NCBI GenBank assembly: GCA_937898445.1
Contig: CALEJY010000222.1
Coordinates: 1-7,249 of the forward strand
DNA from: an uncultured Candidatus Melainabacteria bacterium
GTDB taxonomy: Bacteria; Cyanobacteriota; Vampirovibrionia; Gastranaerophilales; Gastranaerophilaceae
Reading direction: 5' to 3'
Length of the DNA: 7,249 nt
Shown in pieces: positions 1 through 5,981 of this stretch (positions are counted from its first letter, which is position 1; each line of letters starts with the position of its first letter). The notes under the pieces were generated by a model. The model did no database searches, was not told the DNA's origin, and was given only the letters and a program-made list of their open reading frames with translations. Both the position numbers and the translations under genes were made by a program.

Positions 1-167
1 CTCCCGAATTTCTAAGTTCGTCACAACTCACTAAGAAATTCAACCCTCAGCACAAGGCAGACAGGGTCACACGCATCGCACAGCTCTGCGGTTCCCTTTG
101 TCTCACAAAGAGAGAGGGTAATAATTTTACCGGTAAGATTTACTCACCATTCACTTATCTTAACGAT
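1..167 (+). other. GC-rich structured leader, open in frame with the downstream prepilin
   Basis: The first 120 bases are about 50% G+C, against roughly one third in the genes to the right. Read in the prepilin frame there is no stop codon from base 3 up to the ATG at 168, about 55 codons, so the gene could in principle begin outside the window. Two small hairpins are visible: CGCA/TGCG at 77-80/87-90, and CTTTGT/ACAAAG at 96-101/105-110 with a 3-base loop. A purine run GAGAGAGGG (110-118) resembles an SD but has no ATG, GTG or TTG at a suitable distance. A perfect 10-base palindrome TTACCGGTAA lies at 127-136. No homology is recognised. It could be an mRNA leader, a repeat copied in front of several prepilin genes, or the end of an upstream coding region. 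Confidence 0.45.
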
Positions 168-869
168 ATGGACTTTTCACTCAAGCGACCTGCTTTCACA
201 TTAGCAGAAGTCTTAATCACTCTCGGAATAATCGGAGTAGTTGCGGCTATGACTATGCCGTCATTGATTACAAATTATAGAAAGAAACAAACAGTTGTTC
301 AGTTGAAAAAAGTATATTCCGAACTGTCACAAGCTGCTCAAATGAGTGTCATACAAAATGGCGATATGAGGGATTGGAACTATGCTTTGACTGGTGAAGA
401 ATTTTTTAATACATATTTAGGGAATTTTGTTAAAATGAGTTCTCAGAGCGTAGAAGATGCCAAAAAAGCTGGTGTTGTTTACAAAAGAGCTTCAGGAGAA
501 GAAGAAGTTTCATTTACCAATCTATACAACTCAGGCAAAATTTTTACACTTGCTTCTGGTTCTCAAATTATAATGGATACATTGTCAAGTTTGACTACTA
601 CAAGACAAACTATTTTGGTGGATTTAAACGGATTTAAAAAGCCAAATAAACTTGGAGTTGATGTTTTTACTTTTAGTGTAACACATAATGGGGTGCAAAC
701 ATATAAGTGGGATGATGGTGAAACCGTCGATGTTACACGAGATAGAGAAACTTTGCATAATGGACCTAGCAAACATAATTATCAATGCAATAATAGTGGC
801 AGGGGATTTTGGTGTGCTGCTATGATTGAAAAAGACGGTTGGAAAATTAACAAAGATTATCCTTGGTAG
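168..869 (+). CDS. Type IV prepilin-like protein (N-terminal methylation/cleavage motif)
   Basis: Predicted pilin or pseudopilin of a type IV pilus or type II secretion-like system, inserted in the inner membrane and processed by a prepilin peptidase. Residues 1-9 (MDFSLKRPA) form a short basic leader. Cleavage is expected between Ala9 and Phe10 (Ala instead of the usual Gly), followed by FTLAEVLITLGIIG with the conserved Glu at mature position +5 (Glu14) and a hydrophobic helix to about residue 33. The soluble domain carries a DLNGFKKPNKLGVD segment (152-165) typical of this pseudopilin group. Cys207 and Cys216 could form a C-terminal disulfide, and the protein ends GWKINKDYPW. At 233 residues it is of usual size. 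The ATG gives the expected short leader peptide but has no SD; TATCTT lies six bases before it. The frame is open further upstream, so the start is uncertain. I cannot tell a structural pilin from a minor one, and no assembly genes are nearby. Confidence 0.88.
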   Translation: MDFSLKRPAFTLAEVLITLGIIGVVAAMTMPSLITNYRKKQTVVQLKKVYSELSQAAQMSVIQNGDMRDWNYALTGEEFFNTYLGNFVKMSSQSVEDAKKAGVVYKRASGEEEVSFTNLYNSGKIFTLASGSQIIMDTLSSLTTTRQTILVDLNGFKKPNKLGVDVFTFSVTHNGVQTYKWDDGETVDVTRDRETLHNGPSKHNYQCNNSGRGFWCAAMIEKDGWKINKDYPW

Positions 870-916
870 TAATAAAATAAAAATGTTTACGATTGCAATA
901 TTTGAATAAAAACAAC

Positions 917-944
917 AACAGACCGCTTTTTCAAGCGGTCTGTT
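917..944. terminator. Bidirectional intrinsic terminator between convergent genes
   Basis: A perfect 12-base-pair stem (917-928 pairing with 933-944) encloses the 4-base loop TTTC. The GC-rich core is CAGACCGC/GCGGTCTG. On the plus strand it is followed by TTATTAATCCTTTTTG, and on the minus strand by TTGTTGTTTTTATT. It can therefore end both the prepilin transcript, 48 bases after its stop, and the HEAT-repeat transcript, about 40 bases after its stop. Confidence 0.88.
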
Positions 945-984
945 TATTAATCCTTTTTGTTTAAAATCTGTGTTTGTAACTTGA

Positions 985-1842
985 TTAGAAAGTTGTTGCA
1001 GGTTTCTTTTGAGCAGTAGCACCAGGAATTGATTGCCAATTTGCTGCCATAATTTTCTTGAATGATTTCAATGCTGTATCTTCAAGTTCACCTAGTTCTT
1101 CAGCTTCCATAATCAATTCTCTCAATGGAAGTAATGCTCTTTGATCTCTAAGTACACCTAAAGCAGCAGCAGCACCGGCTCTAACCAATTCATTTTCTTC
1201 ACGGTTTTTCATTACATCAATCAATGCAGGAACTGCTTTTGTATCATTCAATTTGCCCAATGAAGTTACTGCGTAAATTCTTACGTTAACCCATTCGTCA
1301 TACAACATATTAATAACTTTATCAACAGCTTTTTTGTTTCCGATTTCACCCAAAGCACGAGTTGCATCGCATCTTACGTTAACTTTTTCGTGATCTAATG
1401 ATGCAATCAAAGCATCTGTTGCAACATCACCAATTTCAATCAAAGCATCTGTTGCAGTGATACAAACTTGAGGGTTTTCATCATTTAGTGCTTCAACAAG
1501 AGGTTCAACAACAATTTCGCCACCCAAACGACCTAATGCACGAGCTGCACGAACTCTTACATCAACGTTTCTGTCTTCACGTAAAGATTCAATCAAATGT
1601 ACTGTAGCTTTTGAATCGCCAAGTTCACCCAATGCACGAGCTGCATACAATCTTACTGATCCGTTTTTATCATGTTTTAATACATCAATTAATGGTTCAA
1701 CTGCTTTTGAATCGCCCATTTCGCCAAGAACACGAGCTGCATTATATCTAACTTTTTCAGAATTGCTTGTTTTAAGATCTGTCAATAATTCTTCAAAAGA
1801 TTTTTTAACTTGTTTTTTCTTGCTGTTCACACTAATTGTCAT
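985..1842 (-). CDS. HEAT-repeat protein (PBS-lyase-type HEAT repeats)
   Basis: A 285-residue alpha-solenoid made almost wholly of HEAT repeats of about 31-32 residues, so probably a cytoplasmic protein-binding scaffold. The repeat core VRxxAARALGxLGD recurs near residues 31, 63, 95, 126, 156, 187 and 220, followed each time by a second helix such as AVEPLIDVL. A lysine-rich segment (KKKQVKK, 8-14) precedes the repeats and a disordered tail GATAQKKPATTF ends the protein. There is no signal peptide or membrane segment. Such repeats are abundant in Cyanobacteria, where some relatives are phycobilin lyases. Nothing here indicates phycobilisomes, so that role should not be transferred. The start is the ATG preceded by GGAGGA with 8 bases of spacing; an in-frame TTG at 1863 would place that SD inside the gene and is rejected. 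It converges on the prepilin gene. Its actual partner is unknown. Confidence 0.85.
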   Translation of the reverse strand: MTISVNSKKKQVKKSFEELLTDLKTSNSEKVRYNAARVLGEMGDSKAVEPLIDVLKHDKNGSVRLYAARALGELGDSKATVHLIESLREDRNVDVRVRAARALGRLGGEIVVEPLVEALNDENPQVCITATDALIEIGDVATDALIASLDHEKVNVRCDATRALGEIGNKKAVDKVINMLYDEWVNVRIYAVTSLGKLNDTKAVPALIDVMKNREENELVRAGAAAALGVLRDQRALLPLRELIMEAEELGELEDTALKSFKKIMAANWQSIPGATAQKKPATTF

Positions 1843-2032
1843 TAAGTTTTTCCTCCAACACAATATTTTAAACTTTCTACACGTTACTTATTTATAAAAA
1901 ATTTCGAGATTAAAATATTGCCTTTTTTACCTACTTATATTAATTTTTATTAACATTCTTTTTGTTTTCGTAAAATGTGCAGTCACGGGTTAAATTTTTT
2001 CTTTAAGGGTAAAACTCACACTTTATATTTTT

Positions 2033-2061
2033 AATATAACATATTTTCTATTCTTTGTCTT
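2033..2061 (-). promoter_or_regulatory. Possible sigma-70-type promoter for the HEAT-repeat gene
   Basis: On the minus strand AAGACA (2061-2056; 4 of 6 match to TTGACA) is followed after 17 bases by TATATT (2038-2033; 5 of 6 match to TATAAT). The region is so AT-rich that chance matches are likely, and other TATA-like strings lie closer to the gene. It would imply transcription starting near 2026. Confidence 0.3.
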
Positions 2062-2121
2062 AATTTGGTGCAAAAAACATGCAAAAACAGTGTTTTGTTT
2101 TTTTAACAATTAGTGTCTTTC

Positions 2122-2161
2122 AATTATAATAATACTATTTTTGTAACAAAAATTTATAATT
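2122..2161 (-). terminator. Weak AT-only inverted repeat after the kinase gene, possible terminator
   Basis: ATTTTTG (2137-2143) pairs with CAAAAAT (2147-2153) around a 3-base loop. AATTATAA (2122-2129) pairs with TTATAATT (2154-2161), leaving a 7-base bulge on one side. It begins right at the kinase stop codon. The stem has almost no GC and no clean U-tract follows on the minus strand, so termination here would be weak. Read-through toward the HEAT gene is possible. Confidence 0.25.
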
Positions 2162-2162
2162 A

Positions 2163-3821
2163 TTACTCACCATAGATAGTAATAATAAACTCACTACCCT
2201 TACCAACCTCACTATTTACAGTAATTTTCCCCTTATGCTTTTCAATAATCTTTGAACAAATAGCCAAACCAAGCCCAGTTCCAACCCCAACTCCTTTCGT
2301 TGTAAAACCTGCTGAAAATATCTTGTTGAGCTGATTTTGAGGTATTCCCTTCCCTGTATCTTTTATCTTTACTATGAGGCTTTTATCTTTATATTCAGTT
2401 GTAATCGTAATAGTTCCTTTACCGTCAATTGCCTGACATGCGTTAACCAAAATGTTTGTGAACACCTGATTTAGCATGTTCGGAAAACATTTAATAACGG
2501 GGATTTCGCCGTAGTTTTTTACAACCTCAATTCTGTTTTTTGTTTCGTGCCTGATTAATTCCAAAGTTAAATCGAGTTCTTTATTAATATCAGCCTCTTG
2601 AAGTTCCGCTTCATCAAGTCGAACAAATTTTTTCAATGACGTAACAATATTGCTGATGCGATTTACTGCCTCTTTATCAATCTCATTTATGTCAGTCAAC
2701 ATCTCTTTTAAATCGGTGTCTTCTATTGAGCCAAGCAACTTTGCGACTATTCCATTATTTGATTTTATTGAAGCAACCGGAGTATTAATTTCGTGCGCAA
2801 CACCTGCAACAAGTTGACCTAATGATGCCATTTTTTCAGAATTTATCAATTGAATTTGCGTTTCTTTCAATTCCTTCATCGCACTTTTCAGTTCTTTAAC
2901 CGTTTGAACATTCTTCTGATAAAGCTCTGCACGAGTAATTGCGTTGGATAGTTGAGAAGAAATCGCATCAAGAATTTCTATTTCTTCCGTCAATTCTCGT
3001 TTTTGATAACTAAGCAAAACTATTACGCCCATTAGGTTTTGCATGTGATGCACAGGTATAATTATTCTCAAAACAGGTTCTTTAAAAGGTTTCGCCCCAA
3101 TATATTCAATAATAGAATTAGATATCGCAATCTCTTTATTATCAATAGTTTCCAATGTTTTTTCGTCAAAAATTATTGACGTATTTGTTTTAGATTTTTT
3201 CTCACCATAAACTTCTTCAATCTCAAATTTTCCATTATTTGCTTTTGCGTAATAAGCTTTGTATGCACTAAACATTATCGCAAGTTCTTTCAATGCGGAT
3301 TGAAGAATTTGTGAGATATCAATACTTTCTCTAATATTGTTGGAAACCTTGTTTATGAGCGCAATTCGAATTGCTTGACTTTGCGCTTTTTGTTTAATTT
3401 TTTGCAAATCTTCGTTTTCTTCAACCAAATTATTAATCTTTTCGGTCAACTTTTTATTTTCTTCATAAATGTCTTCAAGCTTGTTTTGCGCACTCACATC
3501 AGTAAAGAAAATTATTGTATAATCTCCTTTTTTAATCGCCTGCAAGTCGTAATAATAAATTCGATTTAATTCTGATTGATACGAAATTCTTGCAAAAAAA
3601 TCCTCTTTTGAAATCACTGCATGATAGATGGGAGAATAGATTTCAATATTTTCAGAGTTTAGCGGACATATGTTAAAACTTGAATGGTGAGAGAGTTTTT
3701 TTATGTTCGTAAAATCTTTAAACCACCTTTTGAAAGTGTGGTTTCGATATACAACCTCGTGTTTTTTATTCAAAATTATTACAGCATCCCTAAACTGCCT
3801 GAAAAAATCAAACTTCTTCAT
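2163..3821 (-). CDS. Soluble PAS/GAF sensor histidine kinase, orphan
   Basis: A cytoplasmic two-component histidine kinase of 552 residues with no membrane segment. Residues 1-110 look like a PAS-type sensor (ending YTIIFFTDVSAQNKLEDIYE), 112-150 a coiled coil, about 155-300 a GAF-type domain, and 300-330 a second signalling helix. The dimerisation and phosphoacceptor helix follows, with His343 in VAGVAHEINTPVASI; Glu344 and Thr347 fit the ExxT phosphatase motif. The ATPase domain has an N-box NILVNACQAI (456-465), G1 DTGKGIP (488-494), F-box IFSAGFTTK (501-509) and G2 GVGTGLGLAI (512-521), so it appears catalytically complete. The H-box resembles the HPK4 class common in Cyanobacteria. No response regulator lies in the window; the only adjacent regulator is a divergent Cro/C1-type protein. 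The start ATG lacks an SD and lies directly after a promoter. The ligand is unknown. Confidence 0.92.
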   Translation of the reverse strand: MKKFDFFRQFRDAVIILNKKHEVVYRNHTFKRWFKDFTNIKKLSHHSSFNICPLNSENIEIYSPIYHAVISKEDFFARISYQSELNRIYYYDLQAIKKGDYTIIFFTDVSAQNKLEDIYEENKKLTEKINNLVEENEDLQKIKQKAQSQAIRIALINKVSNNIRESIDISQILQSALKELAIMFSAYKAYYAKANNGKFEIEEVYGEKKSKTNTSIIFDEKTLETIDNKEIAISNSIIEYIGAKPFKEPVLRIIIPVHHMQNLMGVIVLLSYQKRELTEEIEILDAISSQLSNAITRAELYQKNVQTVKELKSAMKELKETQIQLINSEKMASLGQLVAGVAHEINTPVASIKSNNGIVAKLLGSIEDTDLKEMLTDINEIDKEAVNRISNIVTSLKKFVRLDEAELQEADINKELDLTLELIRHETKNRIEVVKNYGEIPVIKCFPNMLNQVFTNILVNACQAIDGKGTITITTEYKDKSLIVKIKDTGKGIPQNQLNKIFSAGFTTKGVGVGTGLGLAICSKIIEKHKGKITVNSEVGKGSEFIITIYGE

Positions 3822-3828
3822 GCTAACT

Positions 3829-3857
3829 ATTATATTTCATTTTAAAAAACTAGGCAA
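3829..3857 (-). promoter_or_regulatory. Kinase promoter predicted to give a leaderless mRNA
   Basis: On the minus strand TTGCCT (3857-3852) is followed after exactly 17 bases by a perfect TATAAT (3834-3829). The ATG of the kinase begins 7 bases after the box (AGTTAGC between), where transcription would normally start. There is no SD in that stretch. The -35 matches TTGACA at 4 of 6 positions. This is the best promoter in the window. Confidence 0.65.
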
Positions 3858-3864
3858 TTTGTAA

Positions 3865-3884
3865 AACATGTTCCAATATATTGG
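3865..3884. promoter_or_regulatory. Two adjacent palindromes, candidate operator for the divergent regulator
   Basis: AACATGTT (3865-3872) and CCAATATATTGG (3873-3884) are both perfect palindromes and abut directly. They lie in the 87-base divergent region, just upstream of the kinase -35 box and 25-44 bases before the regulator's ATG. TATATT inside the second palindrome is a possible -10 box for the regulator gene, though no good -35 accompanies it. Dyads of this size are typical binding sites of Cro/C1-type dimers. Binding could therefore repress the regulator and reach RNA polymerase at the kinase promoter. This is inference from position and symmetry. Confidence 0.45.
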
Positions 3885-3908
3885 TGTGGAAAATTTTTAG
3901 GAGGAAAC

Positions 3909-4118
3909 ATGCTACAATTTATGAAACTGGGGAACATTATAAAAGAAATCCGTCAAAAAAGAGGAATTGATGAAAAAACAATGGCAAAACAAATAAATGT
4001 TTCTGTCAGCCGATATCGAGAAATTGAAAACGGAAATGCAATTTATAATTTTTCTACGCTCATAAAAATTGCCGATGCGTTAGAAATTGATTTGCCTGAA
4101 ATCTTTAACAAATGGTAG
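3909..4118 (+). CDS. Small Cro/C1-type (XRE) helix-turn-helix regulator
   Basis: A 69-residue DNA-binding protein consisting of one HTH_3 domain and nothing else. The order is LGNIIKEIRQKRGI (helix 1), DEKTMAKQINVS (helix 2), VSRYREIENGNA (recognition helix and its typical ENG end, 32-44), then STLIKIADALEIDLPEIF (helices 4 and 5). This matches the five-helix fold of phage-repressor-like regulators, and the length is normal for a stand-alone domain. The start is the ATG preceded by a strong AGGAGG 4 bases upstream; the second Met at codon 5 has no SD. It is divergent from the histidine kinase and ends only 2 bases before the convergent holB stop. It probably binds the palindromes upstream and may regulate itself and the kinase. 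No toxin partner is adjacent, so an antitoxin role is not supported. Confidence 0.85.
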   Translation: MLQFMKLGNIIKEIRQKRGIDEKTMAKQINVSVSRYREIENGNAIYNFSTLIKIADALEIDLPEIFNKW

Positions 4119-4120
4119 TT

Positions 4121-4987
4121 TTACAAAATCAATTTAAAACTCAACGTTTCGACGATTGTTTGAATATTGATGTTCAAACGATTTTCTTGTTTCGCTTTTT
4201 CAATCGCTTTCAAATCAGCAATTAGTCTGACTTTCAAAGCTAAATTGTCAATATTCGCTTTTAAAAGAAATTCAATATAGTTCTGCATTTGAGTAAAAAC
4301 AATTTGCGGATCAATCATTTTTGCCAAATCTAAAATTTTATCATTAAAATCCAAAACTTCGTTTCTTTCTAACTCCAAATATCCATCCATTGCATCTTTT
4401 ACAAACTCAAAATCTCTGTCCTCATCCTGCATAGACGGAACATAAAAACATTGCGCACGAGAAACAACAGTTGTAATCATATCTGATTTGTCTTTTGTCA
4501 AAAAGAAAAATGTTGTATTTGAAGGAGGTTCTTCAAAAGTTTTCAATAAAGCATTTGCCGCATCAGCTTGAAAATTAAGTTGGTTCAAACCCGCAACATT
4601 ACCTTCTTTATCTTTGTCACAGAAGATTAAAACCCTGTGATAATCAGAAGTTACAAGCAAATCATTTTTAATCATTCTTGCTTGATCAATAGAAATAACT
4701 GTTTTTGAACTGTCATCTGATGGTTTGTTATCGACTTTAGAAATCGTCAAAACTGCAGGATGATTATTTTCCCTAATCCATCGACAATTCAAACATTGGC
4801 AATCAGGAGTGTGATCTCCGGTACAGTTTAGCATTCTGGCAACTTCCAAAGCCAAATCGTACTGAGCCTGAATATCCGAACCATAAAACAATATACAGTG
4901 CGCAATATTTTTGCCGGTAGAATTTATGCCGTTATTAAAATATTTCATTAAAAATGGATATTTCTCGTTAATTTCTGAAAAGTGCAT
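4121..4987 (-). CDS. holB: DNA polymerase III delta-prime subunit (clamp loader)
   Basis: The delta-prime subunit is the rigid arm of the clamp loader that places the beta sliding clamp on primed DNA. Residues 32-48 (ILFYGSDIQAQYDLALE) sit where ATP-binding relatives have a P-loop but lack GKT, as expected for non-ATPase delta-prime. Cys55, Cys63, Cys65 and Cys68 form the family's zinc module. ISIDQARMIKNDLL (98-111), AANALLKTFEEPPSNTTFFFL (143-163) and VVSRAQCF (174-181) follow. The last corresponds to the conserved SRC motif, here SRA, with the arginine finger Arg177 kept. At 288 residues it is somewhat shorter than the E. coli protein (334). Its start overlaps the end of holA by 20 bases and has GAGG six bases upstream, inside holA, so the two are probably translationally coupled. 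A dnaX-like protein is excluded by the missing P-loop lysine. Confidence 0.9.
   Translation of the reverse strand: MHFSEINEKYPFLMKYFNNGINSTGKNIAHCILFYGSDIQAQYDLALEVARMLNCTGDHTPDCQCLNCRWIRENNHPAVLTISKVDNKPSDDSSKTVISIDQARMIKNDLLVTSDYHRVLIFCDKDKEGNVAGLNQLNFQADAANALLKTFEEPPSNTTFFFLTKDKSDMITTVVSRAQCFYVPSMQDEDRDFEFVKDAMDGYLELERNEVLDFNDKILDLAKMIDPQIVFTQMQNYIEFLLKANIDNLALKVRLIADLKAIEKAKQENRLNINIQTIVETLSFKLIL
4155..4182 (+). terminator. Intrinsic terminator for the regulator gene, inside the holB coding region
   Basis: Read on the plus strand, ATTGTTTGAA (4155-4164) pairs with TTCAAACGAT (4173-4182) over 10 base pairs, one of them G-U, around an 8-base loop. TTTTCTTGTTT follows at once. It starts 37 bases after the regulator's stop and lies wholly within the 3' end of the convergent holB gene, since only 2 bases separate the two stops. 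The stem is AT-rich, so efficiency is uncertain. Confidence 0.45.
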
Positions 4988-5927
4988 TTTCTACCTCTTT
5001 TTCAACATCTAACGCAAGTCCGGCTTTTATGCGATATTCTGCCTCTGTCAAATTTTCTTTCAATTTAACCAAATCTTTTAAATTGTTTTTTTTGAGTTTT
5101 TGCAACGTTAATTTTACAACATACTCATGCATTCCAGTCATCCTTGAAAGCTCCATAAGAGAAGAACTTTGCGCTCTTGCCTTCAATATAATCCAACGAC
5201 GGAGCATAGTCTGCAATGTCGACAGAATTTCCAAAGGATACCTTGTATCAAGGAGTTTTCTATATTCCAAAAGAGCTTTGTCTTTTTCGTTTTCCATAAG
5301 AAAATCTGAAAATGCGAACAAATCTTCATTAGAAATACAAATTTCTTTAACCATATCGGCAGTAACAATATCTTTTGGATAGGCAAAAAGTTTGAGTTTA
5401 GCTAATTCACCATCAATTTGCCTAAGATTATTTCCGATTTGTGAAATTATTGCAGTTAGTGCATTTCTATCAAGTTTAATTCCTTTTGACTTGCCTTGTT
5501 TAGTAATCCAACCTTCAAGTTCGGCAGTTTTGTATGTCGGGATAAGCGGACATTCTTTTGCGTTATGTTTTTTTAATATTTTGAACAACTTTTTGCGTGC
5601 ATCAATCTTTTTACCTTCGTTTCTAGGAAGTTGTGCAACAAATACAATATCAAGGTTTTCGTTATTATTTTCTAAAGCTTCTTCAATTTCTTTGAGTTCT
5701 TTTTCGTCTAAAGTTTTTGAAAAATAATCAAGGCAATTTATAACAATAAGCATTTTCCCAAACATCATAGGTTGTGAGCGTAAAATTGAAATTAGGTCTG
5801 GGAATTTTGGACAGTCATAGGTTTTGAAAGACATTTCAAGAAAGTTCTTATCAAGCCCCTTCTTGAGTTTTTCAACCTCTTGCTCAATATTGTAATCTTC
5901 TTCACCATAGAAAAAATATACTGCCAT
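4968..5927 (-). CDS. holA: DNA polymerase III delta subunit (clamp loader)
   Basis: The delta subunit is the wrench of the clamp loader: it binds the beta clamp and opens its interface. At 319 residues it is close to the usual length. The N-terminus AVYFFYGEEDYNIEQEVEKL (2-21) is the standard opening. SQPMMFGKMLIVI (51-63) matches the beta-binding region, in which a hydrophobic residue plus Phe inserts into the clamp. The middle domain EGWITKQGKSKGIKLDRNAL and NNLRQIDGELAKL (166-178) is typical of HolA. The C-terminal collar helices include LQTMLRRWIILKARA (238-252) and AEYRIKAGLALDVEKEVENAL (296-316). The Walker A motif is absent, as expected. The ATG has no SD; a perfect TATAAT ends six bases before it. 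It lies 54 bases after the glycosyltransferase gene and overlaps holB. Confidence 0.93.
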   Translation of the reverse strand: MAVYFFYGEEDYNIEQEVEKLKKGLDKNFLEMSFKTYDCPKFPDLISILRSQPMMFGKMLIVINCLDYFSKTLDEKELKEIEEALENNNENLDIVFVAQLPRNEGKKIDARKKLFKILKKHNAKECPLIPTYKTAELEGWITKQGKSKGIKLDRNALTAIISQIGNNLRQIDGELAKLKLFAYPKDIVTADMVKEICISNEDLFAFSDFLMENEKDKALLEYRKLLDTRYPLEILSTLQTMLRRWIILKARAQSSSLMELSRMTGMHEYVVKLTLQKLKKNNLKDLVKLKENLTEAEYRIKAGLALDVEKEVENALFRN

Positions 5928-5933
5928 ATTATT

Positions 5934-5944
5934 ATTATATTATA
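5934..5944 (-). promoter_or_regulatory. Overlapping -10 boxes for holA, leaderless or nearly leaderless start
   Basis: On the minus strand two perfect TATAAT boxes share one base (5944-5939 and 5939-5934). The second ends six bases before the holA ATG, the first eleven. Either would give a leader of 0-5 bases, and no SD is present. No good -35 is seen at 17 bases; TTGGTT (5964-5959) is 19 bases from the second box. The surroundings are nearly pure A/T, so chance matches must be kept in mind. Confidence 0.4.
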
Positions 5945-5981
5945 AATAAAAGTATTTAAACCAAAACACAATTATCAACAC

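Larger units (their letters stand above)
1843..2162. other. AT-rich intergenic region between the HEAT gene and the kinase gene
   Basis: These 320 bases contain no plausible gene. Both flanking genes are on the minus strand, so this holds the kinase 3' flank and the HEAT upstream region. Visible elements are the HEAT SD (1851-1856), a possible promoter (2033-2061), an imperfect AT-only inverted repeat next to the kinase stop (2122-2161), and two GGGT-containing direct repeats exactly 20 bases apart (1985-1994 and 2005-2014, 8 of 10 identical). No riboswitch class is recognisable. If the promoter is right, the HEAT mRNA has a leader of about 185 bases. Confidence 0.6.

Noticed and set aside
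624..1022. Open frame of 132 codons on the minus strand across the prepilin 3' end
   Set aside because: It runs antisense through the prepilin and the terminator hairpin, has no SD and shows no recognisable domain.
985..1842. HEAT protein as phycobilin lyase (CpcE/NblB type)
   Set aside because: The similarity is only in the generic repeat; no phycobiliprotein or pigment genes are present.
1843..1863. TTG start at 1863 giving a HEAT protein seven residues longer
   Set aside because: It would place the strong GGAGGA inside the coding region; the ATG at 1842 has that SD at ideal spacing.
2080..2110. AAAAC/GTTTT hairpin followed by a T-run on the plus strand
   Set aside because: The stem has only 5 weak pairs and no plus-strand gene lies upstream; expected by chance in such AT-rich sequence.
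3909..4118. XRE protein as antitoxin of a toxin-antitoxin pair
   Set aside because: No small toxin gene is adjacent; the neighbours are a full-length kinase and holB.
5029..5727. Two plus-strand open frames antisense to holA
   Set aside because: They are antisense shadows of a well-recognised holA; composition and lack of start signals give no support.
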